Part shown: positions 17,013-23,618 of the stretch, in pieces | Layout: every line of letters starts with the position of its first letter | Position numbering within the stretch: position 1 is the stretch's first letter | Source of the DNA: Microtetraspora malaysiensis | GTDB taxonomy: Bacteria > Actinomycetota > Actinomycetes > Streptosporangiales > Streptosporangiaceae | Direction of reading: 5' to 3' | Assembly (NCBI RefSeq): GCF_001528665.1 | Contig: NZ_BBYJ01000005.1 | Location: 248,001-312,000, forward strand | DNA: 64,000 bases | Program-made: the position numbers and the translations under genes | The notes under the pieces: model-generated | Told to the model about the DNA's origin: nothing | Seen by the model: only the letters and a program-made list of their open reading frames with translations | Databases searched by the model: none

Positions 17013-17139
17013 AGCCCTCCATGTGGGACTCGGCGCCGGAGACGTGCGTGAACGTCTCGGCCACGCCGTCGTCGTCGGGGAGGTCGGGGATCTCGCTGAG
17101 CTGTCGCGGGCCTTCGGCCGGTGTGGAGGACAAGATCAT
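16945..17139 (-). pseudogene. tnpA: C-terminal fragment of a Tn3-family transposase
   Basis: Read on the minus strand this stretch encodes LSEIPDLPDDDGVAETFTHV, then SGAESHMEGFTTSLCAMLLS and EACNVGMSVPR before a stop. The order FTHVSG, then SLCA, then EACN-(I/V)-G is the conserved sequence of the catalytic domain near the C-terminus of Tn3-family TnpA (about 1000 residues). Only about 60 codons remain, so it is non-functional. An N-terminal piece of the same family lies on the same strand at 22525-22674. Confidence 0.7.
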
Positions 17140-17606
17140 TCTCGCAGCCGACGGCGATTCCTGCGTTCCTCGACCCCGGATCTGCTGAGCATCTGCTCTC
17201 CGACATCGACATAGCCGGCGAACAGCCCGATCACGTCCTGGAGCCGATCTTGTGCCGGGCCGGGATTGACCAGGCCTTCGCCGTCGCGCAGGGCGGCGAT
17301 CAGCGTTCTGGCCCGCGCATGGCTGGCCTCCAGCAGCGTCTCGATCCCGGCGGTGGCTTCGACGAGGAGCCTGCGGCTGCCGGGCTGCGGGATCACTCGG
17401 GCAAGCCCCCAGGAGTCCAGTTGCCGTACCGAGGTGCTCACCGCCCCCTTGCTCAGCTCCAGTTCGGCGGCGATCGCGTCGAGGGAGGCGGGCTCCTCGG
17501 TGACCAGGAGCAGCCCATAGACGCGGCCGGTCGCGTGCGGCAGGTTCCACGAGGCCAGCAGGTCACCTACCGACGTGATGAACGCGCGGCGCCTGGCCTC
17601 GCTCAT
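17136..17606 (-). CDS. GbsR/MarR-type transcriptional regulator
   Basis: The 156-residue winged-helix protein belongs to the GbsR branch of MarR regulators: MSEARRRAFITSVGDLLASW, ATGRVYGLLLVTEEPASLDA and the recognition helix ELSKGAVSTSVRQLDSWGLA around residues 49-69. The C-terminal helices are rich in Arg. Its ATG (17604-17606) overlaps the TGA of the upstream hydrolase by four bases, so the two are translationally coupled. It probably represses its own operon through the TTTACTA/TAGTGAA palindrome at 18421-18438. Confidence 0.88.
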   Translation of the reverse strand: MSEARRRAFITSVGDLLASWNLPHATGRVYGLLLVTEEPASLDAIAAELELSKGAVSTSVRQLDSWGLARVIPQPGSRRLLVEATAGIETLLEASHARARTLIAALRDGEGLVNPGPAQDRLQDVIGLFAGYVDVGEQMLSRSGVEERRNRRRLRE

Positions 17607-18421
17607 CGGGGTGCCCGCCTCGACGCCGGCACCGTACGCAAGAACATCTCGATCGCCTCGTTCACCGTCTGAGGGGCGTCCTGATTCGCGATGTGGCCCG
17701 CGTCGGGGATGACCACTTCCTCGACGCCTTCGGCCTGAGCCCATCGGGGCATGGCGGAGGCGATGTTGCCGGTCCGGTCGTGCTCGCCACGGATCAGGCA
17801 CAGCGGCACCGGCGTACGAAAGCCGGGATCGGGGGTGAGGAACTCGACGGTTGCCCGCCACACCTGGAGGAACTCCCTCTTCGACAACTGGGAGAAGGCC
17901 CGCCGGGCATCTGCCCGCGCGGCCTCGCTCACCGCGGAGGCCTCCGCCATCAGGCGAGGAAGGTTCTTGGCCGGGATCATCGCCAGGCTCGGCGCGGCCA
18001 TCTTCACCAGCAGATGCTCCTTCCACGACAGCGGTGCCGTGTTCCACGCCGCGCCGATCACGATCAGCGCCCGGGCCAGGTCCGGATACCGCCGCACGAT
18101 CGCCTGACTGAGGTTGCCGCCGAGCGACTGCCCTACCAGGACCGGCCGGTCAAGCGCGAGGCGCTCGATCAGTGTGCGCAGGTCCGAAATCGCCCGTTCG
18201 GCGGTGAAACCGGCACTGGTCGGGCGAGACAACCCGTGGCCGCGCATGTCCCATACGACGACCCGGTACCCCCGGGCATGCAAGTACTCGCGCTGAGCGT
18301 CGAACATCACGTGATCGGCCCCGGCGCCGTGCGAGAACACCAGCGGTACGCCGTCACCGCCGGTGTCGGCGTAACGGAGAGCGCAACCAGGCAGCGACAG
18401 CGTCGCCGACAAATTTACCAT
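17603..18421 (-). CDS. Alpha/beta hydrolase in an operon with GbsR
   Basis: The 272-residue enzyme has LVFSHGAGADHVMFDAQ, VVWDMRGHGLSRP, a nucleophile elbow VGQSLGG, an acid in LIRGEHDRTG and His in DAGHIANQDAPQTV, so the triad is complete. The substrate is unknown. The start ATG is at 18419-18421 with no ribosome site. A TATATT -10-like hexamer lies just upstream within the operator, so the message is probably leaderless. It is followed by the coupled GbsR regulator. Confidence 0.88.
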   Translation of the reverse strand: MVNLSATLSLPGCALRYADTGGDGVPLVFSHGAGADHVMFDAQREYLHARGYRVVVWDMRGHGLSRPTSAGFTAERAISDLRTLIERLALDRPVLVGQSLGGNLSQAIVRRYPDLARALIVIGAAWNTAPLSWKEHLLVKMAAPSLAMIPAKNLPRLMAEASAVSEAARADARRAFSQLSKREFLQVWRATVEFLTPDPGFRTPVPLCLIRGEHDRTGNIASAMPRWAQAEGVEEVVIPDAGHIANQDAPQTVNEAIEMFLRTVPASRRAPR

Positions 18422-18438
18422 TTACTAAATATAGTGAA
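18421..18438 (-). promoter_or_regulatory. Operator over the leaderless promoter of the hydrolase-GbsR operon
   Basis: TTTACTA-AATA-TAGTGAA is an inverted repeat with one mismatch, in a strikingly AT-rich patch that abuts the start codon at 18421. On the minus strand it contains TATATT as a -10. Binding of the GbsR protein here would block the promoter directly. This is an inference from position and symmetry. Confidence 0.6.
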
Positions 18439-18527
18439 TTTCGTACCAGGTGTGGGGACCAGGCTCGTCAGGGTGAAAGAGCCGCGTTGCGCACGGCCAC
18501 TGTGATCGAGACACGTGCGCTCGCTCA

Positions 18528-18977
18528 TCACGAGTCAAGGAGAGGGGGCGCACCTTGTCCGGCGAGCTTGCCATCGCGGTTGACCAACTGGCACTGCTCG
18601 AAGGACAGGCAGCCGCAGCCGACGCACTCGGCGAACTGGTCGCGCATGCGCTCCAGCGTGGCGATGCGGGTGTTGATCGCCTCGCCCCAGCACTCCGACG
18701 CCTTCAGCCACAGCTCTCGGGTGGGAGAGACGTGGTGCGGGACGTACTCCAGGACGCCCTCGATCACCGACAGGGGTATGCCGACGCTTTGAGAGGCGCG
18801 GATGAACGCGAGCCTGCGCAGCGTGCTGCGGTGATAGCGGCGCTGGTTGCCGACGGTGCGGCGGCTGGCGATGAGCCCTTTGCGCTCGTAGAAACGCAGG
18901 GCGGAGGCGGGCACGCCGCTGCGCTCGGACAGCTCCCCGATGGTCAGCTCCGCGACGATCGCGTCGGAATCCGGCAT
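18528..18977 (-). CDS. soxR: SoxR redox-sensing MerR-family regulator
   Basis: The 149-residue protein has the MerR HTH (LTIGELSERSGVPASALRFY, then ERKGLIASRRT) and the diagnostic iron-sulfur motif CVGCGCLSFEQC (C-x2-C-x-C-x5-C) near residues 121-132, which binds the [2Fe-2S] cluster. SoxR is activated by redox-cycling compounds; in actinomycetes these are often the organism's own pigments. The ATG at 18977 starts about 7 bases after a -10-like TAGGTT, so translation may be leaderless. It is divergent from an NADPH-dependent FMN reductase, a typical SoxR target in this phylum. Confidence 0.93.
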   Translation of the reverse strand: MPDSDAIVAELTIGELSERSGVPASALRFYERKGLIASRRTVGNQRRYHRSTLRRLAFIRASQSVGIPLSVIEGVLEYVPHHVSPTRELWLKASECWGEAINTRIATLERMRDQFAECVGCGCLSFEQCQLVNRDGKLAGQGAPPLLDS

Positions 18978-18984
18978 GCCGGCC

Positions 18985-19016
18985 AACCTAGCTTGACTTG
19001 AACCTTGGTTTAACAA
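18985..19016 (-). promoter_or_regulatory. SoxR-type promoter with 20-base spacer
   Basis: On the minus strand: -35 TTGTTA (19011-19016), a 20-base spacer, and -10 TAGGTT (18985-18990). The spacer is centred on the dyad TTGAACC-TT-GGTTTAA (18998-19013, one mismatch). Spacer length and dyad fit a MerR/SoxR promoter that may also serve the divergent reductase gene. Confidence 0.55.
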
Positions 19017-19083
19017 CGAGCCTGGTTTGGCCAGGGCGTCCAAGGACGCCGCCTATCCCCTCGTGACCAGTGGAGAGACCGCC

Positions 19084-19674
19084 GTGCCCGAAGAGCAGCT
19101 CCAGCTTGCAGTGATCGTCGGCAGCGTACGGGACGGCCGGCTCGGCCCGACCGTCGCCGCCTGGATCGCGGGCCAGGCCCGCGAGCGCGACGACTGGATC
19201 GTCGACGTCATCGACCTGGCCGGGATAGACCTGCCCATGGTGCTGCCGGATTTCGGCGGCACGCCCACGCCCGCCGCGGCCCAGGCCCTGGCGACGCTGA
19301 CCCCCCACCTGGAGAGGGCCGAGGCGTTCGTTGTGGTCACCCCCGAGTACAACCACAGCTTTCCCGCCTCTCTGAAGAACGCCGTCGACTGGCACAACCG
19401 GCAGTGGCACACCAAGCCGATCGCCTTTGTCAGCTATGGCAGCATCTCCGGCGGCCTGCGCGCGGTCGAGCAGCTTCGACTGGTCTTCGCCGAACTGCAC
19501 GCGGTCACCATCCGCGACACCGTCAGCTTCCAGCACGCCTGGGCCCAGTTCGACGCGGATGGCACGCCGACCGACCCGGACGCGTGTACCGCCGCCAAGA
19601 TCATGCTCGACCGGCTCGACTGGTGGGCGCGGACCCTGCGCGAGGGCAGGGCGGCCCGCCCCTACTCCGCATGA
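19084..19674 (+). CDS. NADPH-dependent FMN reductase family protein
   Basis: The 196-residue flavodoxin-fold protein starts QLQLAVIVGSVRDGRLGPTV and has the family loop TPEYNHSFPASLKNAVDW near residues 86-103, followed by FVSYGSISGGLRAVEQLR. These are the FMN-binding segments of SsuE/ArsH/azoreductase-type reductases, which reduce quinones, flavins or azo compounds. The GTG at 19084 is chosen because GGAGAG at 19072-19077 is ideally spaced. The upstream in-frame TTG at 19027 lies in the promoter region. The likely controller is the divergent SoxR. Confidence 0.88.
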   Translation: MPEEQLQLAVIVGSVRDGRLGPTVAAWIAGQARERDDWIVDVIDLAGIDLPMVLPDFGGTPTPAAAQALATLTPHLERAEAFVVVTPEYNHSFPASLKNAVDWHNRQWHTKPIAFVSYGSISGGLRAVEQLRLVFAELHAVTIRDTVSFQHAWAQFDADGTPTDPDACTAAKIMLDRLDWWARTLREGRAARPYSA

Positions 19675-19734
19675 AGGGTCGCCCCTGCGACCACGTCACG
19701 GCCCGTCCCCACACACCGGAAGAGAAGGCTGCTG

Positions 19735-20064
19735 TGAACGAGACCACATCTGAGTGGATCAAGCGCCACGCCCATCCACTGACCACACTGGATCCCCAGC
19801 GCGCTGCCCATGCCGGTGCCCAGCCCGCCGGCGGATTTCGCCGAGACGCCGTTGAGCGCCGCCGGCCTGGACGCGTTCCTGCTCGACCTGCGTACGCCTG
19901 GACCCGAACCGGTACGCGCCTGGCTGGAGGAACCGGCCAGAACCCGGCTGATCGGCCCCGCCCAAGACTTCACAGAACACCTGTCCGGCGGATCGTTCGG
20001 CGGCTGGTTCGACGTCGTCGCACACCTTCGGCGGGTGACCCCCGTTCACCTCATCTCCATCTGA
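19735..20064 (+). pseudogene. Erythromycin-esterase-like gene with large internal deletion
   Basis: A normal start (GTG 19735 encoding MNETTSEWIKRHAHPLTTLD) is followed after about 22 codons by a different frame. From 19810 that frame encodes VPSPPADFAETPLSAAGLDA, FLLDLR and the ending [20 protein letters not shown]. These are the start and end of an erythromycin esterase homologue of about 400 residues; the whole catalytic middle is missing and the junction is out of frame. The gene is dead. It lies between two other truncated or mobile fragments in the 17-22.7 kb region. Confidence 0.7.
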
Positions 20065-20080
20065 CGCAGCAGGAGACGCA

Positions 20081-20326
20081 ATGAACACTCTGAATGGCAA
20101 GACCGCCCTCGTCACCGGCGCGAGCAGGGGAATCGGCCGGGCCGTCGCCCGGCGCCTGGCCCGCGACGGCGCCCGCGTCGCCGTCCACTACGGCACAAAC
20201 GAGCAGGCCGCCAAGGAAACCGTGGCCGCGATCGAGACGGCAGGCGGGCACGCCTTCGCTCCGCAGGCCCAACTGGGTACGCCCGGTGACGCCGAACGCC
20301 TGTGGGGACGGCAGACGTGCCGGTAA
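20081..20326 (+). pseudogene. N-terminal fragment of a 3-oxoacyl-ACP-reductase-like SDR
   Basis: The 81-codon frame begins [20 protein letters not shown] and continues through the first Rossmann unit ([20 protein letters not shown], then [20 protein letters not shown]). It then breaks off after [10 protein letters not shown] into unrelated residues and a stop. A complete SDR has about 250 residues; the NNAG motif and the Ser-Tyr-Lys active site are absent, so no activity is expected. The start has a good site (AGGAGACGC) and looks freshly truncated. Confidence 0.75.
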
Positions 20327-20357
20327 GAAACGTGTCATGGGCCCCAAACGAGCGAAC

Positions 20358-20389
20358 GCTGGTACGGCTGGCGCACCAGCCGTACCAGC
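20358..20389. terminator. Perfect 14-base-pair hairpin
   Basis: GCTGGTACGGCTGG (20358-20371) and CCAGCCGTACCAGC (20376-20389) pair perfectly around the loop CGCA. It lies just beyond the truncated SDR. Factor-independent termination is the simplest reading, but no T-run follows on either strand. Confidence 0.45.
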
Positions 20390-20598
20390 GGCACGGTCCC
20401 ACTCTTCAGGCCCGGCGCCTCGCCGCTCTCGATGTTCGTGGAGTTTCGGCACCACGCCGGTTGCGACGGCCGCGCCCGGCTTCGAACGGATCTCCGCTCA
20501 CGCATAGTGACGAACCATGGGAGGCCGGCCGCGCGTTGTCTGCGGCATGAGAGTGCGCCGCGGGCGAAACGCCGCTAAAGATTCCCGTCGCCCTCTCT

Positions 20599-20730
20599 TC
20601 AGCCCGGTATCGGAAAGAAGTCACTGATCGCGTCCCGAATGCTCTTCCCCAGATCTGTGTGAGCGTCGCCGCCTTCCAAAGATGCGACGATAAGCTTTCT
20701 GATCAGCAGGGCGTCCGCGTCAGCCGTCGC
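20599..20730 (-). pseudogene. Possible C-terminal gene remnant
   Basis: After an in-frame stop, the minus strand is open for 43 codons ending LEGGDAHTDLGKSIRDAISD then FFPIPG and stop. The codon composition and the amphipathic helical look suggest the end of a real protein, but there is no start codon and I cannot name the family. The surrounding 20327-20882 stretch otherwise holds only the 20358 hairpin and nothing else I can recognise. Confidence 0.25.
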
Positions 20731-20882
20731 TCAGGGGCCGCTCTGACGGGCGAAACGCGGGTCGGAGGGATCGGCTCCGCCGCGGCGAGAGATTTCTCCG
20801 GGGGCGTGTCGATCCGCGGGCCGCTCGTTCGACGTGTGGGTGCGAGGGCCGAGAGGCGGCCCCGCCGGACGAGGAGAACGCG

Positions 20883-21254
20883 ATGCCGAAGTACCTGCTG
20901 ATCATGCGGGATACCGACGAGTCGAACGCGGCCATGATGGCCAACATCGACGAGATGATGGCCACGACCCGCCAGTTCATCGAGGAGATGGTCAAGGCCG
21001 GCGTTCTCCTCGCGGCGGAGGGGCTGGACGATCCGGGCCAGGGCGTCGTGGTCGACTTCAGCGGCGAGGCCCCGGTGGTCACGGACGGGCCGTACGGCGA
21101 GACCAAGGAACTGTTCGGGGGCTTCTTCCTGCTCGACGTCGCCTCGAAACAGGAGGCGGTCGAGTGGGCCAAGCGGGTCCCGGCGGCCCCCGGGTCCAAG
21201 ATCGAGGTCCGGCGGGTGCCCGGGAGCGACGAGGTCCCGCAGGTCGACGAGTGA
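20883..21254 (+). CDS. YCII-related DGPF-domain protein
   Basis: The 123-residue protein is a dimeric ferredoxin-like-fold YCII/DGPF member: MPKYLLIMRDTDES at the start, TRQFIEEMVKAGVLLAAEGL, and the signature VVTDGPYGETKELFGGFFLL near residues 65-84. Genes of this kind almost always precede ECF42 sigma factors, and here the sigma gene starts 43 bases downstream on the same strand. The exact biochemical role of DGPF proteins is not established. A GGAGAACGCG site precedes the ATG. Confidence 0.92.
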   Translation: MPKYLLIMRDTDESNAAMMANIDEMMATTRQFIEEMVKAGVLLAAEGLDDPGQGVVVDFSGEAPVVTDGPYGETKELFGGFFLLDVASKQEAVEWAKRVPAAPGSKIEVRRVPGSDEVPQVDE

Positions 21255-21297
21255 TCATCAAGGACTGGGCCGGGCGCGAGAGCAACGGCCAGATCTG

Positions 21298-22524
21298 ATG
21301 GGTACGGCCGATGTCGAGGCCGTCTGGCGGATCGAGTCGGCGCGGATCGTCGCCGCGCTGACCCGGTTCACCGGCGATTTCGGGCTGGCCGAGGACGCGG
21401 CCCAGGAGGCGGTGGCCGAGGCGCTGGTGTCGTGGCCGCTCGCCTCTCCGGCGAATCCGGCCGGCTGGCTGATGGCCACGGCCCGGCGGCGGGCGATCGA
21501 CGCGATCCGCCGCCGGACCGCCCTCCAGGACCGATACACCCTGCTGGCGGCCGACTTGGCGGTCGACTCAGCGGTTGACGAAGAAATCGATCGCGACAAG
21601 ATCGATGACGACGTGCTGGCGCTGATGTTCGTCAGCTGCCACCCGATGCTCTCCCCCGAGGCCCGGGTGGCGCTGACCCTGCGCGTGGTCGGCGGCCTGT
21701 CCAGCGAGGAGATCGCCCGCGCGTTCCTCGTACCCGTGCCGACCGTGCAGGCCCGCATCACCCGGGGCAAGAAGACGATCGCGGCGGCCGGGGTGCCGTT
21801 CGAGCTGCCGCCGGCCGCCGAGCGCCGGGAGCGGTTGGGCGGCGTGCTCAGCGTCCTCTACGTGATCTTCACCGAGGGGTCGACGGCCACGTCGGGCGAC
21901 CGGCTGCTGCGCCCCGATGTCGCGTACGAGGCGATCCGGCTGGCCCGCACGCTGGCCGCGCTGCAGCCGGACGAGCCGGAGGTGCACGGCCTGCTGGCGT
22001 TGTGCGAGCTGACGGCCGCGCGTTTCCCGGCCCGGACCGGCCCGGACGGTTCGCCGGTCCTGCTCGACGAGCAGGACCGGCGGCGGTGGGACTTCTCGGC
22101 GATCCGCCGTGGGCTGGCCGCGCTGGCCAAGGCATCGGCTCGCGGCCTCGGCCCCTACGGCCTGCAGGCCGCGATCGCCGCCACCCACGCGTCGGCGCCC
22201 TCCGTCGAGGCGACCGACTGGGACCGGATCGTGGTGCTCTACGAGGCACTCGGCCGGGTCGCACCCTCGCCGGTGGTCGAGCTCAACCGGGCCGTCGCCG
22301 TTGCCATGGCCTCGGGCCCGGCGCAAGCCCTGGCCATCGTGGACGAGCTGATCGCCTCGGACCGGCTCCCCGGTTCGCATCTGATCCCGACCGTACGCGG
22401 TGAGCTGCTGGCTCGACTCGGACGGCGATCGGAAGCGCGCGCCGAGCTGGAGCTGGCGGCCCGGCTGTGCGCCAACCAGCGCGAACGCTCAGTGCTGCTG
22501 CGCAAGGCGGCCACGCTGAGCTGA
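21298..22524 (+). CDS. ECF42-type RNA polymerase sigma factor with helical C-terminal extension
   Basis: The 408-residue protein has region 2 (GDFGLAEDAAQEAVAEAL, then WPANPAGWL-like segment and MATARRRAIDAIRRR) and region 4 (ARVALTLRVVGGLSSEEIAR with the HTH FLVPVPTVQARITRGK). It then continues for over 200 residues of TPR-like helices (DPVVELNRA-type repeat, seen as SPVVELNRAVAVAMASG; LGRRSEARAELELAARL). This long SnoaL-free extension plus the DGPF neighbour define ECF42; the extension is needed for activity in studied members. No anti-sigma factor is visible. Confidence 0.92.
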   Translation: MGTADVEAVWRIESARIVAALTRFTGDFGLAEDAAQEAVAEALVSWPLASPANPAGWLMATARRRAIDAIRRRTALQDRYTLLAADLAVDSAVDEEIDRDKIDDDVLALMFVSCHPMLSPEARVALTLRVVGGLSSEEIARAFLVPVPTVQARITRGKKTIAAAGVPFELPPAAERRERLGGVLSVLYVIFTEGSTATSGDRLLRPDVAYEAIRLARTLAALQPDEPEVHGLLALCELTAARFPARTGPDGSPVLLDEQDRRRWDFSAIRRGLAALAKASARGLGPYGLQAAIAATHASAPSVEATDWDRIVVLYEALGRVAPSPVVELNRAVAVAMASGPAQALAIVDELIASDRLPGSHLIPTVRGELLARLGRRSEARAELELAARLCANQRERSVLLRKAATLS

Positions 22525-22674
22525 ATTCTCCAGCTCGGCGTCCGGCAGCTCTGAGCGGCCGCGCGGGAACCGGCCGTGCCGCGTGTGGAACTGCAGCAAG
22601 ATCACGAAACCGAGTCGCGTGGCGTCGCGCTTCCTGGCGATGAGGTCGCGCTCTTCGTCCAGGATCGTCCAGTC
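22525..22674 (-). pseudogene. tnpA: N-terminal fragment of a Tn3-family transposase
   Basis: The minus strand encodes DWTILDEERDLIARKRDATR then LGFVILLQFHTRHGRFPRGR and SELPDAELEN. This is the N-terminal region of actinobacterial Tn3-type TnpA, with its conserved RLGF then LL-x-F then GRFPRGRSELPD string. It begins directly after the sigma gene stop and is only about 50 codons long. The rest of the gene is not adjacent; a C-terminal piece of the same family lies at 16945-17139 on the same strand. The remaining bases to 22730 hold nothing else. Confidence 0.65.
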
Positions 22675-22730
22675 CGATCCTCCCCGCGGGCCTTTCCCGC
22701 GCCGGGCGTGGGGGAGGGGACGCTGGACGG

Positions 22731-23228
22731 TCAGCGTGATCTGTAGTAGCCGAGCAGGGCTTCCCAGCGGGCGCGTGGCCAGCGTGGCCAGTCGATGCGC
22801 CGCCCTTCGAGTGAGTCGGCCAGGAAGTCGAGGTGGGCGTGCCAGAACGCCAGGACCTTGGGCGCCTCGTCGCCGTAGTCGCCGGTGGCGCTGAAGAGGA
22901 GCAGGCAGCCGCTGCCGTCACCCTCGAGCTCCCAGCGGAGGGCGCCGTGGGCGTCGGTGTCGATCTGGAGGATGTGTGGCGGCTTGTACGCGCTGATCAG
23001 GCCGTGGACGACGGGGGCGTTCTGGCTGCCGTGCTCGTCCGTGCCGAGCCACCGCAGGGTGACCTGGCCTCCGAGGTGGTGCTCGACCTCGGCCTCGGCG
23101 AGCCATTCGATCAGGTGCTTGGGCTCGCTGATCGCGCGCCAGACGCGCTCGACGGGGTGGGGGAGGCGGCGCTCGAAGCGCAGGGTACAGGTGTCGCCGG
23201 TCGTGGACACGCTGCCGTACTCGGTCAT
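22731..23228 (-). CDS. SRPBCC (AHSA1/START-like) domain protein
   Basis: The 165-residue protein has the SRPBCC layout: LRFERRLPHPVERVWRAISE near residues 16-35, EPKHLIEWLAEAEVEHHLGG, and a long C-terminal helix with VLAFWHAHLDFLADSLEGRR. The fold encloses a hydrophobic cavity, and bacterial members are often ligand-binding stress proteins paired with ArsR regulators, none of which is present here. The ATG at 23228 has the site GGGAGG upstream. The final GYYRSR follows family endings, so it is complete. Confidence 0.88.
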   Translation of the reverse strand: MTEYGSVSTTGDTCTLRFERRLPHPVERVWRAISEPKHLIEWLAEAEVEHHLGGQVTLRWLGTDEHGSQNAPVVHGLISAYKPPHILQIDTDAHGALRWELEGDGSGCLLLFSATGDYGDEAPKVLAFWHAHLDFLADSLEGRRIDWPRWPRARWEALLGYYRSR

Positions 23229-23339
23229 GGTGATCCCTCCCGTATTCCTCATCAGGCTAACTCGCGTGCCGCGAGATCCCGTTCCGGGACCGGAACAGCG
23301 CGTGCGCGCGTGGACGCGGCCGGTCGGCGAACTATTGAA

Positions 23340-23416
23340 ATCTACAACGTAAAGGCGCGGGGGTTGTGCAAGATCAACATGGCCGAACATCACAACGCAA
23401 AACCCCTCTGCAACAG
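23340..23416 (+). other. Candidate structured RNA or leader upstream of a terminator hairpin
   Basis: In this 390-base gene-free gap (23229-23618) the plus strand contains GGGGTTGTG (23359-23367 region) and later CACAAC plus AACCCC, which can fold back into an extended stem. The strong hairpin at 23417-23444 follows directly. An AT-rich string with TTGAAA and TACAACGT lies just upstream. The layout of promoter, stem and terminator would suit a small RNA, but conservation is untested and no known family is recognised. Confidence 0.25.
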
Positions 23417-23444
23417 ACCAGGCCGTCCGCTCGGACGGCCTGGT
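23417..23444. terminator. Perfect 12-base-pair hairpin
   Basis: ACCAGGCCGTCC (23417-23428) and GGACGGCCTGGT (23433-23444) pair perfectly around GCTC. The hairpin is symmetric, so it can act on either strand; it would lie about 175 bases past the monooxygenase stop on the minus strand. Confidence 0.6.
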
Positions 23445-23618
23445 TATCCGGGCGCCGCCGCGGGCGGGCGGCACCTATGGCCGCTGTGCCGCCCGCGCCG
23501 GCGTCCCATGAGCATGGGCCGGTCGCGCGGCGCCGTGCCGCCGGAGGTGAACCGTTCGCGGTTCCTTGGCGGGCCGCGGCGGTGCGCGATGAAGGTCCGG
23601 CGTCTTCTGGGATTCCTC

